A program made the position numbers and the translations under genes. Shown here piece after piece: positions 8,959 through 21,004 of a stretch of 64,000 nucleotides of DNA. The stretch comes from Pseudomonas cavernicola (lineage in GTDB: Bacteria > Pseudomonadota > Gammaproteobacteria > Pseudomonadales > Pseudomonadaceae): the NCBI RefSeq assembly GCF_003596405.1, contig NZ_QYUR01000008.1, forward strand, positions 434,001-498,000. Reading direction: 5' to 3'. Within the stretch, counting starts at the first letter, position 1. Each line of letters begins with the position of its first letter. The notes beneath the pieces are model-generated. The model worked only from the letters and a program-made list of their open reading frames with translations. It was not told the origin of the DNA and did not search any database.

Positions 8959-9856
8959 CCTCATGGCGGAACTCAAGGAACTGCGCCTGCACGGCATGGC
9001 CAATGCCTGGGCGGACTTGATCGCGCAGGGTGAGTCGTCCACGGCCTCCTCGAAATGGCTGCTCGAACACTTGCTCCAGCAGGAACATGCGGATCGGGCC
9101 ATCCGCTCGGTAAACCATCAAATGAGCATGGCCAAGCTGCCCATGCATCGTGACCTGGCTGGCTTCTACTTCAGCACGTCCAGCGCCGACGCACACCTGA
9201 TCAGGGAACTGGCCAGCCTGGCCTTTACCGACACGGCGCAGAACGTGGTGCTCATCGGCGGGCCGGCCACGGGCAAGACGCACCTGGCCGCCGCGCTGGC
9301 CGTGTCCGGCATTACCCTGTACAGCAAGCGTGTGCGCTTCTACTCCACGGTTGACCTGGTCAATCTGCTGGAGCGCGAGAAGCACGACGGCAAAGCCGGG
9401 CGGATCGCCCAGGCACTGCTGCGCCTGGATCTGGTCATCCTTGATGAGCTGGGTTATCTGCCGTTCAGCCAGGAGGGTGGTGCCCTGTTGTTTCATCTGC
9501 TGTCCAAGCTTTACGAGCACACCAGCGTAGTGATCACGACCAACCTGAACTTCGCGGACTGGTCGAGCGTGTTCGGCGACGCCAAGATGACCACAGCCCT
9601 GCTGGATCGGCTGACGCACCACTGCCACATCATCGAAACGGGGAATGAGTCCTACCGCCTGCAACACTGCAGCTTGGCGGCTCAGACAAAGATCAAATCA
9701 CGCGCACGAAAACGCCAGGGAGACACCGAAACGGTGGACGACGAACCGTTTTGGCTTTACGGAAAAGAGGGTCTGCTACATGGCGGCGTGTGGCAGGTCT
9801 TCAGCCGCAGCATTGGGCTATCGCCAGGAAACCTTCACAAGCAGCACGGCTGCTAA
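8951..9856 (+). CDS. istB: IstB ATP-binding helper of IS21
   Basis: The protein starts [17 protein letters not shown] and has the Walker A motif GGPATGKTH and Walker [10 protein letters not shown] of IstB AAA+ proteins, which bind target DNA and stimulate IstA. In copy 2 the protein stops after EDDPF; here that stop has become TGG (DDEPFWLYG), so the frame runs on for about 35 codons through the right end of the element. It is also in frame with the frameshifted istA upstream. Confidence 0.8.
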   Translation: MRDLMAELKELRLHGMANAWADLIAQGESSTASSKWLLEHLLQQEHADRAIRSVNHQMSMAKLPMHRDLAGFYFSTSSADAHLIRELASLAFTDTAQNVVLIGGPATGKTHLAAALAVSGITLYSKRVRFYSTVDLVNLLEREKHDGKAGRIAQALLRLDLVILDELGYLPFSQEGGALLFHLLSKLYEHTSVVITTNLNFADWSSVFGDAKMTTALLDRLTHHCHIIETGNESYRLQHCSLAAQTKIKSRARKRQGDTETVDDEPFWLYGKEGLLHGGVWQVFSRSIGLSPGNLHKQHGC

Positions 9857-11239
<1,383 letters not shown>

Positions 11240-11822
11240 CAGGAACCCGGTGGGAAGCATTCTGGGTGCGAACAAGCGGCCAGCAATGCTTCCCTCTGGC
11301 ACGATCTGCACCATCCGGCAATCACGTGACTGGCGGGGAAGCTGCCGAACACCATCGAACTGACGCCAATGTCCGGGCATCGCAAGCGACGACGCTGAAG
11401 CGGTACTCCCCTCGTTTGCTGCCCGCTTGGGGCGGAAGATCGGCTGACCGGAACGGCGACCGCCTATGCACCTGTCAGTCCAGCGTTGTGAACTGCTTCC
11501 TTCTTGTTCTGGTCAGGCCAAGGACTAGGCGGTGCCACGCTTCCGGGGCTACTCGGAAACGGCGGAGATTGCCAGTTGCCGTTCCGCATCGCTGATGATT
11601 CCGGTCTCACACGCGGGGCACCGCCAGACATGGGGTCATGCGGTAGTAACGGGTTCTTGGTCAAGTCGGCGGCAAAGCATCGCTGGCGGCCAGGGAAACC
11701 CACCGTTCACGGGGGGGCAGTATGAAGAACAACAACGAGCCACGGACAGCATGGCCGCCTTTGCAAAACCGCGACGAATGCACAGATTGGCAGGACACTA
11801 TCGCGGCGGCAGACCTCTCACT
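11240..11822. other. No recognisable gene between fhp and the IS5 fragment
   Basis: I see no supported gene. A short frame from an ATG at 11722 (MKNNNEPRTAWPPLQNRDEC) has a G-rich sequence upstream and is cut by the IS5 end. It could be the 5' stub of a lost gene, but I cannot name it. Confidence 0.4.
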
Positions 11823-11974
11823 AGGGCCTGTTGACGTTTCACATGGGTAGCCACAGAACAACGCATCCCATGGCTATCACGCTTTCGTAATTTCGTTTCA
11901 GCTTGTCGAGTCGTGAGGCCACCGCCCGATAATGCTTCAGTCGGGCGAAGGCGTTTTCCACCAAGTGCCGATAC
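11823..11974 (-). mobile_element. IS5-family transposase C-terminal fragment
   Basis: Read on the minus strand, the last 45 or so codons encode [20 protein letters not shown] then [20 protein letters not shown], the typical C-terminus of IS5-family DDE transposases, ending at 11839. The outer end begins GGGCCTGTTGACGTTTC. The match stops exactly where the Tn3-type inverted repeat begins at 11975, so the transposon end truncates this IS. Confidence 0.75.
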
Positions 11975-12001
11975 GGGGTTATGCCGAGATAAGGGAAAAT
12001 T
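11975..12001 (+). repeat. Left inverted repeat of the Tn3-like element
   Basis: GGGGTTATGCCGAGATAAG followed by GGAAAATT, pointing inward. It matches the right end at 17 of the first 19 positions, and the following 8 bases match after a 1-base gap. Confidence 0.75.
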
Positions 12002-12100
12002 AGGACATTCGTTCTGTAATTATTTGATTTTAAAGATTGTTTGTATGGGTTTTCTGGCTCAGTCCTTTTGCCGAAATGCACCTCATCTCAGCGGGATTAC

Positions 12101-12244
12101 AAGGGCAGGCCGATGGACGAGGATCTGCATAAGCACGTTCGGGAACTGCTGGGCGCCAACATGGGCATTCGAACCGCCGCACGGCACGCGAACTGCTGGA
12201 CCATCATCGTGCTCAAAATCCGCGATCAGGTGGTGGGGCGATAA
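12101..12244 (+). pseudogene. Possible serine-recombinase C-terminal tail
   Basis: The frame reads [17 protein letters not shown] then [14 protein letters not shown] and ends shortly after. The GRP lead-in and the helix-turn-helix style of GMGIRxTAR resemble the DNA-binding tail of resolvase/invertase-type recombinases. No catalytic domain is present. The assignment is weak and rests on this motif only. Confidence 0.35.
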
Positions 12245-12328
12245 AGTTATCGCTGGGGGCAGATTCGGTATCGCGGTCATCAGAGCTGATCGGCGTACCC
12301 GTCATTCCGAGGATACCGATAAGGGCAC

Positions 12329-12576
12329 CACCAAGTACGGCTTGCATTTCGCGACCTGCTTCTACCAGGGGATTGAACATGCGATAGGCGATGGCCTGCA
12401 GCGCTTCGACGCCGGTGCCCAGGGCGAGCACAAGCTGATCCGTGGCTTCATCCGGGCATTGGCTGGCCCACCCTAGCCTGCGCGCGGAGGTGGACGAGTT
12501 CCTGCGACAGGAGCGAGTCGGGGTACAGGCCTACGCCGAGGAGGCGCGTGGCCTGCAACCCTATCGACAGGGCTGA
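12329..12576 (+). pseudogene. C-terminal fragment of a PF04339-type (GNAT/FemAB-like) protein
   Basis: Two adjoining frames match the end of the peptidogalycan-biosynthesis/GNAT family PF04339. First [20 protein letters not shown] and [16 protein letters not shown], then, one frame over, [16 protein letters not shown] and GVQAYAEEARGLQPYRQG before a TGA. A small indel near 12455 and loss of the whole N-terminal part make it a relic. It lies inside the Tn3-like element. Confidence 0.55.
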
Positions 12577-12855
12577 TCAGGCAATGCTGGTGGTGCTGGC
12601 TGTGCTCCCGCCCCACTCGAGGAAACGGATCTTGTGCACCTCGCCCTCGCTGTCCTCGTAGACCAGGGTCACCGGTACCACGCCCGTCTTCTGGGACGTG
12701 TCGGTGCGTTGCAGCACCTTCTGCACATCGATTTCCATTCCGTAGTGGTAGTCCACGGCGGAGATACTCGCGCCGGGTTCTTGCAGGCCATCCTGGGCGA
12801 ATACACTGGGCGCGAGACTGGAAATCACGGCGCTGACAACTGAGGCCAATTTCAT
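12577..12855 (-). CDS. DUF2790 periplasmic small protein
   Basis: 92 residues with a signal peptide (MKLASVVSAVISSLAPSVFA) and a mature part of DUF2790 type (YHYGMEIDVQKVLQ, GVVPVTLVYEDSEGEVHKIR). These small secreted proteins are common in Pseudomonas and often respond to metals or stress; no enzymatic role is known to me. Start 12855 is supported by AGAGGA upstream and the signal peptide. It is the only apparently intact cargo gene of the element. Confidence 0.75.
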   Translation of the reverse strand: MKLASVVSAVISSLAPSVFAQDGLQEPGASISAVDYHYGMEIDVQKVLQRTDTSQKTGVVPVTLVYEDSEGEVHKIRFLEWGGSTASTTSIA

Positions 12856-12920
12856 AAGGCTGTTCCTCTGCTGGAGTTCGCTTAACAAGGGCTTCATGTG
12901 ACCGTCGATGATGGGGAAGT

Positions 12921-13051
12921 TCACTCCATCCCGACGATCCCTCCTGTCTGGTGTTGCCAGAGCCGCGCGTAAAGGCCGCCAAGTCCCAGCAATCCCCCGT
13001 GGTTGCCGCTCTCGACCACTCGTCCTTTATCCAGCACCACTATTGATCCGG
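12921..13051 (-). pseudogene. C-terminal tail of an ABC transporter ATP-binding protein
   Basis: Read on the minus strand, the 43 codons before a TGA at 12921 give AGSIVVLDKGRVVESGNHGG then GLYARLWQHQTGG. That is the post-Walker-B/H-loop end typical of exporter ABC proteins (VLDxGRVVExGxHxxLL, GLYARLWxxQTGG). Everything upstream is replaced by the IS630 fragment, so this is a truncated relic. Confidence 0.65.
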
Positions 13052-13063
13052 CCTCAAGAAGTC

Positions 13064-13290
13064 TTAACAGGCCGCATATTTGACATAGCGGTCCTGGAAG
13101 TAATTTTTGACACGCTCGGGGGAGGTCTCCAACAGCGCCATGTGCTCGCTAGCGGCCTCGCGTAGCTTGGCTTTGGTGCGGATGGGCGCCCGCTTGCCCA
13201 TGGCCTGCTTGAGGTCAGCATTGAGGCGCTCCTCGGGGTTGAGTTCCGGGCTGTAGCTCGGCAGGTAGAAGACCTCGATCTGGGCAGTGC
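13064..13290 (-). mobile_element. IS630-family transposase C-terminal fragment
   Basis: The minus-strand frame carries IEVFYLPSYSPELNPEERLN and ADLKQAMGKRAPIRTKAKLR, the third catalytic-Glu region and tail of IS630/Tc1-like transposases, and ends at 13064. Upstream of about 13290 the family match disappears; 13291-13467 holds nothing I recognise. Confidence 0.7.
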
Positions 13291-13467
13291 GCTCGCTTAC
13301 CCCGGTGTGCCCATGGCCTGCAGACGGTGCGCCATGTTCTCTGCGTAGCAGTGCTTGCAGCCAGGCGACACCTTGGTGCAGCCCACCACCGGGTTCCACG
13401 TCATTTCAGTCCATTCGATACTTGTCTGAGCACCCATAACGCCGTCGCTCCTGATAGTTCGTCGATA

Positions 13468-14445
13468 CTAGAGAGAATGTGGCAGCCGAGTCAAAGTGCC
13501 AGCATCCAGTTTTAAAGGGATTATGGGCTTTGCCGCCAAACCGCCAAATGAAACCGAAGGATCGATGTAGCGCATCGCCGATTTGATGTCCTTCCAGCCG
13601 ACATACGTCATCAACGACTTGATGTCCCAGCCATTTGCCGAAGCCCAGGTGGCAAAACCGCGGCGCAGCGAGTGACTGGTATAGAGATCAGCCGCTACGC
13701 CAGCCCGCCGTAAGATTTGCCGCAGGAGCGCAATGATGCTGTTGGGATTGAAGCCATCCTCACCCAGATGCCCCCAGCGATCGATCCGACGAAACACCGG
13801 TCCGCGGGCAATGCCGGCCACGCTGATCCAGTCCAGGTAGGCCTGTACCGGACAGAGTCGCTTCAAGGCCGGCGTTTGATAGGTAGTCCCGAGGTGCTGG
13901 CGATCGCCCTTGCTGTGCGACAGGTACAGCTGCATGCCCGATCCGGCCTCGGCCTGGATCTGCTCGACCTGCAGACGACACAGTTCGTCGCTACGGAAGC
14001 CACGCCAGAAGCCAATCAGAATCAAGGCGGCATCGCGCCGGCAGCGCAGTAGCTTGCCCAGTTCTTGTTGCTCAATTGCACGCCGAGCTTCTTGTTCGAG
14101 CCAGTGAATGGCTTGTTCCAAGTGCTGAAGCTGCAGCGGCGCCGCCTGTTTTTCTTGGGCGGGATGCAGGGTGCGGATGCCCTTGAGCACCTGGCGGACC
14201 ACCGGGGTTTTGGTCGGATCGGGAAAGCCCTGACTGATGTGCCATTGAGCAAGCGCCGCCAGGCGTTGCTTGAGGGTATTGATCGACAACTTGCCCGCGT
14301 GATCCACCAGGTAGCGGACGATGCTGTCGCTGGTCGCTGGTAAGAAGCCGCCCCAGGTCACCTCGAAGTGTTCGACGGCCGACTGGTAGCTGCGCCGGGT
14401 GTTCTCACGCGTGCCGGCCTGTAGATAGCGATCTACGTCACTCAT
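13468..14445 (-). CDS. tnpS: TnpS-type tyrosine recombinase (cointegrate resolution)
   Basis: 325 residues from the ATG at 14445, which has GGAGG seven bases upstream; a longer start at 14499 is possible. It has the tyrosine-recombinase catalytic residues: Arg in GFWRGFRSDELC, the HSLRRGFATWA box, the YVGWKDIKSAMRY segment with the nucleophile Tyr, and an N-terminal SAM-like core-binding domain. In Tn4651-group transposons TnpS resolves transposition cointegrates together with the divergent TnpT. The divergent layout and similar lengths support that reading over a phage integrase. Confidence 0.8.
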   Translation of the reverse strand: MSDVDRYLQAGTRENTRRSYQSAVEHFEVTWGGFLPATSDSIVRYLVDHAGKLSINTLKQRLAALAQWHISQGFPDPTKTPVVRQVLKGIRTLHPAQEKQAAPLQLQHLEQAIHWLEQEARRAIEQQELGKLLRCRRDAALILIGFWRGFRSDELCRLQVEQIQAEAGSGMQLYLSHSKGDRQHLGTTYQTPALKRLCPVQAYLDWISVAGIARGPVFRRIDRWGHLGEDGFNPNSIIALLRQILRRAGVAADLYTSHSLRRGFATWASANGWDIKSLMTYVGWKDIKSAMRYIDPSVSFGGLAAKPIIPLKLDAGTLTRLPHSL

Positions 14446-14626
14446 TCCCTGACCTCCGCCAAGCGTACTGAAAAGCGGCGGTATGACCGCCGTTTTCAAC
14501 TATCTCATTCGATAATCTGCCATTATTTTATCTGATTTCTAGCGTTTAGACTGGCTTTACATCGACTGAAATTAGTATGTAAATACATAGTATGTAAAAT
14601 AGTATCAAATCGTAGGAGCACACCCC
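14446..14626. promoter_or_regulatory. Probable rst resolution site and divergent tnpS/tnpT promoters
   Basis: A 181-bp AT-rich region between divergent genes. It contains repeated AGTATGTAAA units at about 14574-14602 with a TTACAT partner near 14556, and a GCGGCGG/CCGCCG hairpin near 14478-14492. This is where Tn4651-type rst sites with TnpS core and TnpT-binding repeats lie. The exact crossover site cannot be placed by eye. Confidence 0.5.
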
Positions 14627-15640
14627 ATGGCGCGTGGCGGCATCAACAAGGCCCTGGTTAAGCAAGCCCGGCAGGCCCTGCTGGCCCGCGGTGAGAATCC
14701 CAGCCTCGATGCACTGCGGATCGAGCTCGGGAATACCGGCTCGAAAACCACCATTCACCGCTATCTAAAGGAGTTGGAAGCAGCGGAGGCCGGGCGCTTG
14801 AGCACTGCCATGCCGCTTAGCGATCAACTCACCAGCCTGGTGTCGCAGCTCGCCGAGCGCCTGCAGGACGAGGCGAATGAGACCGTGGAGCAGGCGCATG
14901 AGCGCTGGGCTCAAGAGCGCACCGAGCACGTCGAACGACTGCGGCACGCCGAGGCACGTATCCAGCAACTGGAACAGCATGCTGGAACCCTTGAGGGCCA
15001 ACTGAAAGGAGAGCGCCAGGCGCATCAGCAGGCCCAGCAACAGCTGCAGCAGGCTCAAATTGAAAATGCTCGACTGCTGCAGGCCAAGCAGGATCTGGAC
15101 ACTCGCCTGGCGGATCGAGACGGGCAGATCCGCTCGCTGGAGGAAAAACACCAGCATGCCCGCGATTCACTTGAGCACTACCGACGTACAAGCAAGGAGC
15201 AGCGCGAGCAGGAGCAGCGCCGGCACGAAGCGCAGGTCCAGCAGCTGCAAATGGATACCCGCCAGCTGCAGCAGACGTTGATCGTCAAACAAGATGACAT
15301 CACCCAGCTCAACCGGGATAACGAGCGCCTCCTCACCGAAGCCCGACTACTGCTGAAGGAACAGGCCGCTCAGCAGGGTCGGTTGGAGCGCCAGACAAGC
15401 GAACTCGCAGTGCTAAAAGACCAGCTGGCTCAATCACAAACAGCCAAGGACACCCTGCAGGAGCGCCTCGACGCCTTACAGGCGGAAAGCGCCGAGCTAC
15501 AAAAAACCGTTTCGACGCAGAGCCAACGCGCACAAGGCTTACAGGTAAGCCTTGCCGAGGCTACGACAGCGTTGAAACTGCTGCGCCAAGCCACGTCCCC
15601 CAGTGGCCTCGAAGGCACGGCGTCCGACGCCGCCCCCTGA
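14627..15640 (+). CDS. tnpT: TnpT-type resolution helper, KfrA-like N-terminal domain with long coiled coil
   Basis: 337 residues. Residues 1-55 (GGINKALVKQARQALLARGE, SKTTIHRYLKELEA) form a KfrA-type DNA-binding domain. Residues from about 65 to 320 are a near-continuous coiled coil very rich in Gln, Glu, Arg and Leu. TnpT of Tn4651 has this length and architecture and helps TnpS at the rst site. KfrA plasmid proteins are the main alternative, but the divergent recombinase partner favours TnpT. Confidence 0.75.
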   Translation: MARGGINKALVKQARQALLARGENPSLDALRIELGNTGSKTTIHRYLKELEAAEAGRLSTAMPLSDQLTSLVSQLAERLQDEANETVEQAHERWAQERTEHVERLRHAEARIQQLEQHAGTLEGQLKGERQAHQQAQQQLQQAQIENARLLQAKQDLDTRLADRDGQIRSLEEKHQHARDSLEHYRRTSKEQREQEQRRHEAQVQQLQMDTRQLQQTLIVKQDDITQLNRDNERLLTEARLLLKEQAAQQGRLERQTSELAVLKDQLAQSQTAKDTLQERLDALQAESAELQKTVSTQSQRAQGLQVSLAEATTALKLLRQATSPSGLEGTASDAAP

Positions 15641-15721
15641 TGCCAGCCAGTTGCTTCTCGCGCGCGAAATGAAGAATTTAAAATCATGAGTAAAGTCAGA
15701 TAGATAGAAGGGAAGTGAGTG

Positions 15722-15749
15722 AATTTTCCACTTATCTCGGCACAACTCC
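15722..15749 (-). repeat. Right inverted repeat of the Tn3-like element
   Basis: On the plus strand AATTTTCC then ACTTATCTCGGCACAACTCC. Its reverse complement matches the left repeat at 17 of 19 outer bases. The terminal GGAG differs from the usual GGGG. Confidence 0.7.
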
Positions 15750-15989
15750 AACAACGGCTAGGCTGGGGCATGGCAGTGCGGGGCCGGCCAGCGAGGAGGT
15801 TTGAGCAAGGGCTGTGCCAGGCGTCCCCGGCGCTGCGCGGGCCTTCGGTAAATTCCTTTTGAATCAGCTAGTTGGATTTTTTTGCGGGGTTCGTGAACGC
15901 CTCCGCCGGCGCCGCTGGCGGATCCCGCCGTTGCAGGTATGCAAGGCGGGTCGTTCACCTACTTGCAGAGTTGCACTGGCAGGTCGGGC

Positions 15990-17957
<1,968 letters not shown>

Positions 17958-18050
17958 GTTCGGCTCCACTGGCCGCGCGCGGCGGCGGAGAATTGGGGGT
18001 GGCCGGGGCGGCGCGCGCGGATCGCCCGGCGACGATCCGCGCACCGGGCG

Positions 18051-18218
18051 CTAGAGCGGGTTGACCAGATGTCCGCCGTCCACCGCCAGCACGCTGTCGA
18101 AGTAGGCGTCGTTCATCTCGGTCTTGAAGTAGCCGGGGGCGAAGTGGGCGCCCAGGCCGCTGGACGCGCCGGTGACCTGCACGGTCATGCCGGCCAGGGG
18201 GAAGCTGGTTTCATGCAT
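18051..18218 (-). pseudogene. Doubly deleted SDR relic
   Basis: A 55-codon in-frame relic of the SDR at 20214-20987. Its segments MHETSFPLAGMTVQVTGASS to GLGAHFA, then PGYFKTEMNDAYFDS, then VLAVDGGHLVNPL correspond to the N-terminus, the region after the active site and the C-terminus of the intact paralogue (MLETNFSLAG, PGYFRTEMNDTYFDS, VLAVDGGHLVNGL). Two internal deletions removed about 200 residues, including the catalytic Ser/Tyr/Lys, yet the frame is kept. It cannot be an active dehydrogenase. Confidence 0.85.
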
Positions 18219-18356
18219 TGGATGACTCCTTGCGCTCACAGCACTGCCATTTTTAACGACCCATCACCGAGCTTAGGCGCTTTCCGTACAGAGCCCAGGG
18301 GCTCTCATTCAGGCTTTGCACCCCGAATGAGGGCGCCCCTCTGGTCACTCCTTACT

Positions 18357-20006
18357 TCATTCGTGGATGTAGCGGCCCGGGGCGGGCTGCAGTTCCGGGT
18401 GGCACTGACTGCCAGCCACCGCCGGGGCCGGGCGTTCAGCCCCGGCACGCTGCAGTACCCAGTCGGCCCAGTGTACCCACCAGGTTCCTGGCTGCTCGCT
18501 CGCCTGCGCCAACCACTCCTCTGCGTCCAGGGTCGGTGCCGGGCCGATGAAGTGACGGGCCTTGGGGTTGCTCGGTGGATTGACCAGGCTGGCGATATGT
18601 CCCGCGTTGCTGAGCACAAAACTGCACTCGTCGCCGAACAACTGCGCCGCTTGGTAGCAGCCCTGCCACGGCGTCAGATGGTCGCCCTCTGCGCCCATGA
18701 AGTAGCCGTCGCAGTCGATGGCCCCGGCCCGCAGTGGCGAGCCCAGGACCGCCAGGCTTCCACTGACCAGGGAGTTGTCATGGAAGATATCGAGGAATTG
18801 CTTGTGCAAGGCCGCCGGCAGGCGGGTGCCATCGGCATTCCAGGCCATGATATCGACTGACGGTGGTGCCTCACCCATCAAGTAATTGTTGTGCCAGTAA
18901 TTCCATACTAGGTCATTGGGGCGCATCCAGGCGAAAGCAGCGGCCATGTCCTTGGGGCTTGACACGCCAGCCTTGGCGGAGCGTCGGCGAGCGAGATTGA
19001 CCACGGCTTTGGGCGAGTAGGCACCGATGGGCGCTGGCGTATCGAAATCCAGCAGCGTCACACTGAAGGAAGCGGCCTGTGCCAGGCATTTGCCTTGCGC
19101 GGCTAGGTGGTTGAGCGCGCAGCTGAGGATAAGGCCGCCAGCGCATACACCATGAACATTGGGCTCGGCGCCATCAGCAATTTCCCGGACCACCTCCAGG
19201 GCTTCAATGACCGCGGCGGCGTAGGTATCGAGATTCCATTCGGCATGTTCGGCGCATGGGTTACGCCAACTGATGGTGAAGAAATGCAGACCGCGGCTGA
19301 CGGCATACTCGATAAAGCTGCGGCCCTTGGCCAGGTCAAGGAAGTAGTACTTGCCGATCACCGGCGGCACCAGCAGCAGAGGGTGCTTGCGCACCGTCGC
19401 CGTCACCGGACGATATTCGATCAGTTCGAACACCTCACAGCGGTACACCACCGAGCCTGGGGTCACCGCCAGATTCTCGCCAGCCTTGAAGCCACTGGCG
19501 TCCACCTGAGACGGCATGCCGCGATTATGCCGCACGTCATGGAGCCAGTTCTTCGCCCCCCGCAGCAAGCTGGCACCGCCGGTATCGAAGGCCTTTGCCA
19601 GCGCCGCCGGATTGCCGAGCAGGCAGTTCGTCGGCGCGGCGGCACTGGTCAACACGTCCAGCACCAAGCGCAGCTGTTCCTTCTTGCGCCAATCGTGAAT
19701 ATCGAGTTGGTCGACCAGGCCATTGACGCTGCGCGACCAGGCCAAGTAGGCCTGCCCCAGGCGGCGATAGCCTGGATGCTCACGCCAAGCCGGGTCAGTG
19801 AAACGCCGGTCGCCCTTGTCGGCCTCGATCTTTGAAGTGCCGAGGCCGACCGCGGCCAGTTGCGCCGTGAGTTCCGCGCTGGCGCAAGCGACGCGTGCGC
19901 CGTTCGCTGTCAAGCGGGCCAAGCGTGCCGCAAGCGACCCGCTGGCGGCTTTGGCCTGCGTATTCTGCGGATCAGCGTTGCTGCATGTTGGGATATTGAT
20001 TTCCAT
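18357..20006 (-). CDS. phaC: Poly(3-hydroxyalkanoate) synthase family protein
   Basis: 549 residues from the ATG at 20006, preceded by AGGA; upstream in-frame ATGs at 20012, 20024 and 20045 are possible. It is an alpha/beta-hydrolase of the PhaC type with the lipase-like box HGVCAGGL carrying the nucleophilic Cys, and conserved PPVIGKYYFLDL, FFTISWRNP, WNADGTRLPAALH and GAEGDHLTPW (the late Asp/His region). It should polymerise hydroxyacyl-CoA into storage granules. A close paralogue lies at 52713. The neighbouring beta-oxidation genes would feed it (R)- or (S)-hydroxyacyl-CoA intermediates. Confidence 0.88.
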   Translation of the reverse strand: MEINIPTCSNADPQNTQAKAASGSLAARLARLTANGARVACASAELTAQLAAVGLGTSKIEADKGDRRFTDPAWREHPGYRRLGQAYLAWSRSVNGLVDQLDIHDWRKKEQLRLVLDVLTSAAAPTNCLLGNPAALAKAFDTGGASLLRGAKNWLHDVRHNRGMPSQVDASGFKAGENLAVTPGSVVYRCEVFELIEYRPVTATVRKHPLLLVPPVIGKYYFLDLAKGRSFIEYAVSRGLHFFTISWRNPCAEHAEWNLDTYAAAVIEALEVVREIADGAEPNVHGVCAGGLILSCALNHLAAQGKCLAQAASFSVTLLDFDTPAPIGAYSPKAVVNLARRRSAKAGVSSPKDMAAAFAWMRPNDLVWNYWHNNYLMGEAPPSVDIMAWNADGTRLPAALHKQFLDIFHDNSLVSGSLAVLGSPLRAGAIDCDGYFMGAEGDHLTPWQGCYQAAQLFGDECSFVLSNAGHIASLVNPPSNPKARHFIGPAPTLDAEEWLAQASEQPGTWWVHWADWVLQRAGAERPAPAVAGSQCHPELQPAPGRYIHE

Positions 20007-20213
20007 ACTCATCCTGTATTCCATTGCGCCGACAGAGGTCGGCATTAACCGACGACGCGCCTCCCATGCGCGGTATTCGCCAGCGCACGGGAGGGCATGA
20101 ACAACCGCCTCAGGATTATCTAGCTCATGGCACAGGCCACCTCGATGTGGCCTTGGCGATACCGTACTGGGGCAGCCGCAATGGCAAAGCCTTCTGGGCC
20201 TGAGGGCTTCGCG

Positions 20214-20987
20214 CTACAAACCGTTGACCAGGTGCCCGCCGTCCACCGCCAGCACGCTGCCGGTCATGAACGCGCCGGCCTCGCTGGCCAGCAGCAGCAG
20301 CGGCCCGTCGAGCTCCTCCAGCCGGCCCAGGCGGCGCAGCGGCACCTGGCTGCGGATGTACTGCTGTCCCGCCTCGCTGTCGAAGTAGGTGTCGTTCATC
20401 TCGGTCCTGAAGTAGCCGGGGGCGATGGCGTTGACCCGGATCTGGTGGCGGGCCAGCTCCAGCGCCATCGCCTTGGTCAGCTGCACCACGCCGGCCTTGG
20501 CCGTGCAGTAGTGGCTGAGGCCGCTGCCGACGCGCAGGCCGAGGATCGAGGCGATGTTGACGATGCTGCCGCCGCGCCCGGCCCGGACCAGGCGCTGGCT
20601 GGCGCACTGGGCGACGCGGAACACGCCGTCCAGGTTGGTCGACAGCATGTGCCGCCAGTCGTCCTCGCCGAGCTCGAGGAAGCGCCCGGGATCGCCGACG
20701 CCGGCATTGTTGATCACCACGTCGACCGCGCCGAAGCGCGCCTCGGCGGCGTCGAAGGCCTGCTCGACGCTGTCGCGGCAGGTCACGTCGAGGGCGACGG
20801 CCAATGCCTCGCCGCCGTCCGCCTGCAGTTCGGCGGCCAATTGCACGAGTCGCTCGACGCGGCGAGCGGCCAGCACCACGCGGGCGCCGGCTCGGCGGGC
20901 CAGGCGGGCGAAGTGGGCGCCCAGGCCGCTGGAGGCGCCGGTGACCAGCACGGTCTTGCCGGCCAGGGAGAAGTTGGTTTCAAGCAT
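20214..20987 (-). CDS. SDR-family oxidoreductase
   Basis: 257 residues with the classical SDR signature: the cofactor loop TGASSGLG near residue 16, NNAG, an active-site serine in NIASILGL and the YCTAK Tyr-Lys pair, plus a C-terminal VLAVDGGH. ATG 20987 has an AGGAG site upstream. It likely oxidises or reduces a hydroxyacyl-CoA or related alcohol in the adjacent beta-oxidation operon. The gene lies 17 bp downstream of the thiolase gene and is co-transcribed. A deleted copy lies at 18051. Confidence 0.88.
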   Translation of the reverse strand: MLETNFSLAGKTVLVTGASSGLGAHFARLARRAGARVVLAARRVERLVQLAAELQADGGEALAVALDVTCRDSVEQAFDAAEARFGAVDVVINNAGVGDPGRFLELGEDDWRHMLSTNLDGVFRVAQCASQRLVRAGRGGSIVNIASILGLRVGSGLSHYCTAKAGVVQLTKAMALELARHQIRVNAIAPGYFRTEMNDTYFDSEAGQQYIRSQVPLRRLGRLEELDGPLLLLASEAGAFMTGSVLAVDGGHLVNGL

Positions 20988-21004
20988 CGTATGACTCCTG
21001 GCTC

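Larger units (their letters stand above)
11975..15749. mobile_element. TnpA-less Tn3-family (Tn4651-like) element with TnpS/TnpT resolution module
   Basis: The boundaries are inverted repeats: GGGGTTATGCCGAGATAAG at the left and, read inward, GGAGTTGTGCCGAGATAAG at the right, with GGAAAATT conserved just inside both. From memory this resembles Tn4651-group ends. Inside are tnpS and tnpT with an AT-rich intergenic region, one DUF2790 gene and several gene fragments; no tnpA transposase is present. The flanking 5-bp sequences differ (GATAC, AACAA), so no target duplication is visible. It may be a deletion derivative or a passive unit mobilised in trans. Confidence 0.7.

Noticed and set aside
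13468..14445. Phage or genomic-island integrase
   Set aside because: The divergent KfrA/TnpT-like partner, the repeat-rich gap and the Tn3-type ends favour a transposon resolution recombinase.
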